The notes beneath the pieces are model-generated. The model ran no database searches, was not told the DNA's origin, and worked only from the letters and a program-made list of their open reading frames with translations. Below, piece by piece: positions 30,050 through 33,442 of a stretch of 33,442 nt of DNA. The position numbers and the translations under genes were made by a program. The stretch comes from a bacterium (GTDB taxonomy: Bacteria > Margulisbacteria > Marinamargulisbacteria > SXXA01), in NCBI GenBank assembly GCA_947465765.1, contig CANIAP010000012.1, forward strand, positions 1 to 33,442. Direction: 5' to 3'. The first letter of the stretch is position 1. Each line of letters begins with the position of its first letter.

Positions 30050-31219
30050 ATGTACAAAATAAAATCTCCTTTTTGGATTTTAATACTTTTTCTGAGCATC
30101 AGCACTTTGAATGCAATGCCCCCAATCAAATTAGGGATGTCGGCCGCGTTTACAGGCCCTTCTGGGGAATTAGGCGTCAAACTGTTAGAGGGATCTTCTC
30201 TCTATTTTGACAAGCTCAATTCCGAGGGAGGAATCCATGGGCAATCTGTACAGATTCAGACTTATGACGATCACTATGATCCTCTCATCACGGTTTACAA
30301 CACCGTAAGACTCCTTCAACGTGACCATACCCCCATTCTCTTTCAATACATAGGAACCGCCACCACAACCCTGATGTTGCCGTTATTGAACACGAGCAAG
30401 ATTCGCCCCCTACTGATGTTCCCGTTTAGCGGTGCTGAAACACTCCGAGAGATGCCCTATCAACCCTTGGTTTTCAACTTCAGAGCGTCTTACAGGGACG
30501 AGACAAAAACCCTGGTTGATTTTTTTATCACGAAAAAAAAACATAAAATTGCCATTTTATATCAAGCCGACGCCTATGGTCGCAGCGGTTGGGATGGGGT
30601 CAGAAAGGCATTATATGCGCACAATTTAGACTTCGCTTCTGAAGCCTCTTACCGACGGCAGTTCACCTTTAAAGAGTCGATGAAAGCCCAAATAGATGTT
30701 CTAAAAAAAGGGCGCCCCGATGCGATCGTTGTTATCGGCACCTATGCCGCAAGCGCCGCATTTATTCGAGATGCCCGTGAATGCCAGTGGGCGATTCCCA
30801 TTGGCACCATCTCCTTTGTAGGGGCCGAAAGCTTGTTAGCGCTTCTTAATAACCATGCCATCCAGCGTCAGACAATTTATGAGGACATCTATATCACCCA
30901 GGTTCTACCCGATTTCAAAGACGTGTCTTTCCCCGCCGTGCGTGAGTATTTAACGCTGGCAAAAAAAGCAGGCAAAACACCTAACTATATTGGGCTTGAG
31001 GGATATGTTAACGCCAAACTATTATCGCAATTACTCCTTAAAACAACGGCACCTTTTTCCATTGAAAAGCTATCTACGCTACTTGAAAGAGATCATACCC
31101 TTGACATAGGGTTGGGCGAACCTGTCTCCATTGGGGTAGACGAGCATCAATTCTCGCACCATGTCTATTTAACACAGATCACGCGTGGGACCATCACGCC
31201 AGTACAAGGGGCCCAATAA
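30050..31219 (+). CDS. Periplasmic branched-chain-type solute-binding protein
   Basis: 389 residues from ATG 30050 with a signal peptide (residues 6-22, cleavage LNA-M). It is a type-1 periplasmic binding protein of the LivJ/Peripl_BP_6 kind: KLGMSAAFTGPSGELGVKLLEGSSLYF at the start of the mature protein, GIHGQSVQIQTYDDHYDP, an ITVYNTVRLLQRD helix, KKHKIAILYQADAYGRSGWDGV and PDAIVVIGTYAASAAFIRDA. No permease or ATPase genes are nearby. Its stop overlaps the start of the membrane phosphatase gene (TAATG). This suggests it senses a small ligand, perhaps an amino-acid-like one, for the phosphatase rather than feeding a transporter. Confidence 0.85.
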   Translation: MYKIKSPFWILILFLSISTLNAMPPIKLGMSAAFTGPSGELGVKLLEGSSLYFDKLNSEGGIHGQSVQIQTYDDHYDPLITVYNTVRLLQRDHTPILFQYIGTATTTLMLPLLNTSKIRPLLMFPFSGAETLREMPYQPLVFNFRASYRDETKTLVDFFITKKKHKIAILYQADAYGRSGWDGVRKALYAHNLDFASEASYRRQFTFKESMKAQIDVLKKGRPDAIVVIGTYAASAAFIRDARECQWAIPIGTISFVGAESLLALLNNHAIQRQTIYEDIYITQVLPDFKDVSFPAVREYLTLAKKAGKTPNYIGLEGYVNAKLLSQLLLKTTAPFSIEKLSTLLERDHTLDIGLGEPVSIGVDEHQFSHHVYLTQITRGTITPVQGAQ

Positions 31220-33168
31220 TGTCGAAATTAAAGCTCACGCTATTTCAAGAAATCATGATCTCTGTGATCTGCATTTTTATTCTGATCGGGGTCTGTATCG
31301 CTGGCTATTTTGGGTATGTTTTACGTCATGAGCTGGTCGCCCAATATGAAAGTAAGGGGTTCGCCATTGCACAAGGTATTGCAGATTCAAGCCCCGAAAT
31401 TATTTCGAGCCGGGATATTAGCCTTTTACAATCGATGATTGACCAACTCAAAGAAATTCAAGGGGTCGCCTACATTTGTGTCAGAAATAACAAGGGCGTC
31501 TTTATTGCCCATACTTTTGTGCCTGAAATTCCACAATTTTTAAAAAATATGCCGGTTGTAAATCTGCTGGATACTGATAGGAAAAGCACAACAACCCGAC
31601 TGAGTGTTCCCGGATTTGGCGATATCTTAGATATTTCAACCCCTATTCTGATCGGTCAACTCGGAACCGTACACGTGGGCATGGACTTGTCGATTATATC
31701 CCGATTACTCAGCAGTATTTTTATTAGCATGTTTTTTATTACGCTGCTTATTTTCTTGATTAGTATGGCTATTATTTATAAAATAATTCGTCGTATTTCA
31801 GCCCCGATCGAACAATTAAAACACTACACAACCCAACTTGCAGACTCTAATTTCGTTGCCTCTAAAGAGCTTCAACTTCTACTGCAAAATATAAAAAATT
31901 CCTCAAAAAACGAAGTCCATGACTTGGCCGTTTCTTTTCATCAACTCAATGAATCCTTGGCACGTTATATTCATAATCTACAAATCACGACCGCAGAAAA
32001 AAATAAAATAGAAAGTGAGCTCTCTATCGCCCGTGAAATACAGTTAAATATGTTGCCGAAGCTTGAGATATATTATCCGTCAGGATCGCGCATTCACGCT
32101 TATATAGAACCCGCTACAGCCGTAGGTGGCGATTTTTATGATGTCATCGAGATAGGGGATTATTTGATATTAAGTGTTGGGGATGTTTCTGGACACGGCG
32201 TTCCCGCCGCACTGACCATGGCCATTTGCATCAGCCTGATTCGCACCATTGCAGCCCAGACCCTAGACCCGAGTGAGATTTTACACCGCGTTAATAGTGA
32301 GTTGTGTCGAAACAATGACAGTGCCATGTTTATCACGGCCTTTCTCGGCGTGCTTCATCAAGGGTCCGGGAAGTTGGATTACTGCCTTGCCGGCCACCCG
32401 GCACCTTACCTGATTTCTGAGGGAGCCCTATCCGCGCTCGCGCTCACCCATGGGATCCCCTTAGGAATAGATATCGATTTCGAATTCAATTCTTCGAGCA
32501 TCCTACTTCAGCCACAAGATCATCTCATTGGCTTTTCTGATGGCATTGTTGAAGCGGACAATCCCCAAAAAGAACTGTATGGAGAAAGTCGTTTAGAAAC
32601 GATTCTGACCCGTCACGCTGATCTGTCACCCCAAGAGTTGTGCGAGAAGATTATAAATGATGTCGTTGCGTTCTCAAATTCCGCACCACAGGCTGACGAC
32701 ATCACACTGCTTCACATTCAATGGCAGCCTCAACAGCCAGAGATACCCCAAATTGGCACCCATTTCAAAGTAGATTTTATCAACGATATTTCCGAGCTTG
32801 AACCGCTTCAAAAAGTAGTCGAACTATTCTGCAACACCCATGAGATGTCGGGCACTATGACGATGAATATTAATCTAATATTAGAAGAACTTCTCACCAA
32901 TATTATTTTCTATGGCTACCAAGATCACGCCCAGCATGTCATTTATATTACTTTCGAAAAAGGCGACTCTGAAATCAGGCTCACCATTGAAGACGATGCC
33001 ATTGCGTTTAATCCATTAGAGCAAGAAGCGATCGACCTCGACACCCTCCTTGAAGACAAGCCCATTGGCGGACTAGGCATTCATTTCGTTAAAAATTTAA
33101 CCCAGTCTCTCGAATATGAAAGAACCGACGACGGGAATATCCTAAGAATGGTGATGACCCTTAGCTGA
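31219..33168 (+). CDS. Membrane sensor HAMP-PP2C phosphatase fused to HATPase
   Basis: A 649-residue RsbU/SpoIIE-type protein. Helix 1 is at residues 10-32, a periplasmic sensor region at about 33-160, helix 2 at 163-187 and a HAMP domain at about 188-245, then a coiled linker. The PP2C domain covers about 270-495 with AREIQLNMLP, GGDFYDV (about 303), GDVSGHG (about 320), GFSDGIVEA and QADDITLL, so all metal-binding Asp are present. A C-terminal RsbW-like HATPase covers about 510-649 with N-box EELLTNI and G-box GGLGIHFVK. One chain thus holds phosphatase and anti-sigma-type kinase. The substrate is probably the STAS protein encoded opposite. Overlap with the solute-binding gene suggests ligand-dependent control. 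Confidence 0.9.
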   Translation: MSKLKLTLFQEIMISVICIFILIGVCIAGYFGYVLRHELVAQYESKGFAIAQGIADSSPEIISSRDISLLQSMIDQLKEIQGVAYICVRNNKGVFIAHTFVPEIPQFLKNMPVVNLLDTDRKSTTTRLSVPGFGDILDISTPILIGQLGTVHVGMDLSIISRLLSSIFISMFFITLLIFLISMAIIYKIIRRISAPIEQLKHYTTQLADSNFVASKELQLLLQNIKNSSKNEVHDLAVSFHQLNESLARYIHNLQITTAEKNKIESELSIAREIQLNMLPKLEIYYPSGSRIHAYIEPATAVGGDFYDVIEIGDYLILSVGDVSGHGVPAALTMAICISLIRTIAAQTLDPSEILHRVNSELCRNNDSAMFITAFLGVLHQGSGKLDYCLAGHPAPYLISEGALSALALTHGIPLGIDIDFEFNSSSILLQPQDHLIGFSDGIVEADNPQKELYGESRLETILTRHADLSPQELCEKIINDVVAFSNSAPQADDITLLHIQWQPQQPEIPQIGTHFKVDFINDISELEPLQKVVELFCNTHEMSGTMTMNINLILEELLTNIIFYGYQDHAQHVIYITFEKGDSEIRLTIEDDAIAFNPLEQEAIDLDTLLEDKPIGGLGIHFVKNLTQSLEYERTDDGNILRMVMTLS

Positions 33169-33442
33169 TTATTTAAAAATGGGTGAGCTTGCCCCCTAAC
33201 GGTGGACCAGAGATCTCTAAAAAAGAGATATTAAATCCGTCGTCGTAGTGGTTGTGGGGATGTGGGAAACTTGCTTTGAAGTTTCCGTATATGTGATTGT
33301 TGCGAAATAGGTGATGGCGGTGCGATCTATTTCTAGTTCGAACCACGGAGGGATTTTGCAGCATATTTTCCAAATGGTCTACCCTCCGTTTTGTAGCAAC
33401 AACTCCTGATAGGAAGTAGACGTACACACTCGCACACGTCTA
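33169..33442. other. Right-edge non-coding region with hairpins
   Basis: About 274 bases to the window end. A perfect 8-bp hairpin GGAAACTT-GCTTTG-AAGTTTCC lies at 33265-33286, and ATCTCT-AAAAA-AGAGAT (about 33211-33227) forms another. CGGAGGG and CCCTCCG around 33346-33388 form an inverted repeat. A minus-strand 84-codon frame (33427-33173) has no ribosome site and a His-rich unrecognised product, so I do not call it. No U-tract terminator for the phosphatase gene is evident. Confidence 0.35.

Noticed and set aside
30050-31219. Assigning the binding protein to an amino-acid ABC transporter operon
   Set aside because: No permease or ATPase gene is within the window on the same strand; the overlapping partner is a phosphatase.
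33173-33427. 84-codon minus-strand frame at the right edge
   Set aside because: It has no ribosome site, starts at GTG next to an in-frame stop at the window edge, has a His/Asn-rich product without recognisable family, and spans several hairpins.

Overview
The window is dense bacterial coding sequence from a diderm (outer-membrane) organism. The evidence is several signal-peptide beta-barrel proteins, a fimbrial usher, an O-antigen-ligase-type membrane protein, and many exported proteins. MiaE (an O2-dependent di-iron hydroxylase) and azurin point to aerobic or microaerobic respiration. I cannot name the phylum from sequence alone. The gene mix does not look like a well-known model lineage, and a deep-branching uncultured phylum is plausible but unproven. 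No mobile element, CRISPR array or rRNA is visible.

Layout. Positions 1-1325 (minus) hold an outer-membrane barrel protein followed by a multipass membrane protein that runs off the window. Positions 1397-3076 (plus) hold a compact flavin electron-transfer operon: an FMN-binding protein, a short ApbE flavin transferase and a four-helix cytochrome-b-like protein. Positions 3130-13765 hold the most interesting locus. A divergent exported TPR gene faces a ten-gene plus-strand operon with two pilin-like subunits, a FliG N-terminal-domain protein, one or two tiny ORFs, two paralogous barrel-plus-TPR proteins, a fimbrial chaperone, an outer-membrane usher, a tip-like spore-coat-U protein, and a shortened FliF (flagellar MS-ring) homologue whose C-terminal FliG-binding helix is preserved. 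This looks like a chaperone-usher pilus married to a minimal MS-ring/FliG_N pair. I know of no described system with that composition.

Positions 13768-24108 are mostly housekeeping: an oversized glutamate-racemase-family protein, miaE, azurin, ettA, a short CbiX chelatase, a small outer-membrane protein, tRNA-Glu, an O-antigen-ligase-like protein with a TPR partner, and hflX. Positions 24385-33168 form a signalling island that reads more AT-rich by eye. The minus arm encodes an unknown protein, a STAS antagonist and a 1409-residue protein with a Ser/Thr kinase domain. The divergent plus arm encodes a periplasmic solute-binding protein and a membrane HAMP-PP2C-HATPase protein. Together they carry all parts of a partner-switching circuit (kinase, phosphatase, STAS, ligand sensor).

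A recurring regulatory feature is a -10-like hexamer only 6-11 bases upstream of the ATG of first-in-transcript genes without a Shine-Dalgarno sequence. This suggests frequent leaderless mRNAs. Genes inside operons use Shine-Dalgarno sites or ATGA/TAATG overlaps. Runs of seven or eight G are frequent in and near surface-protein genes.
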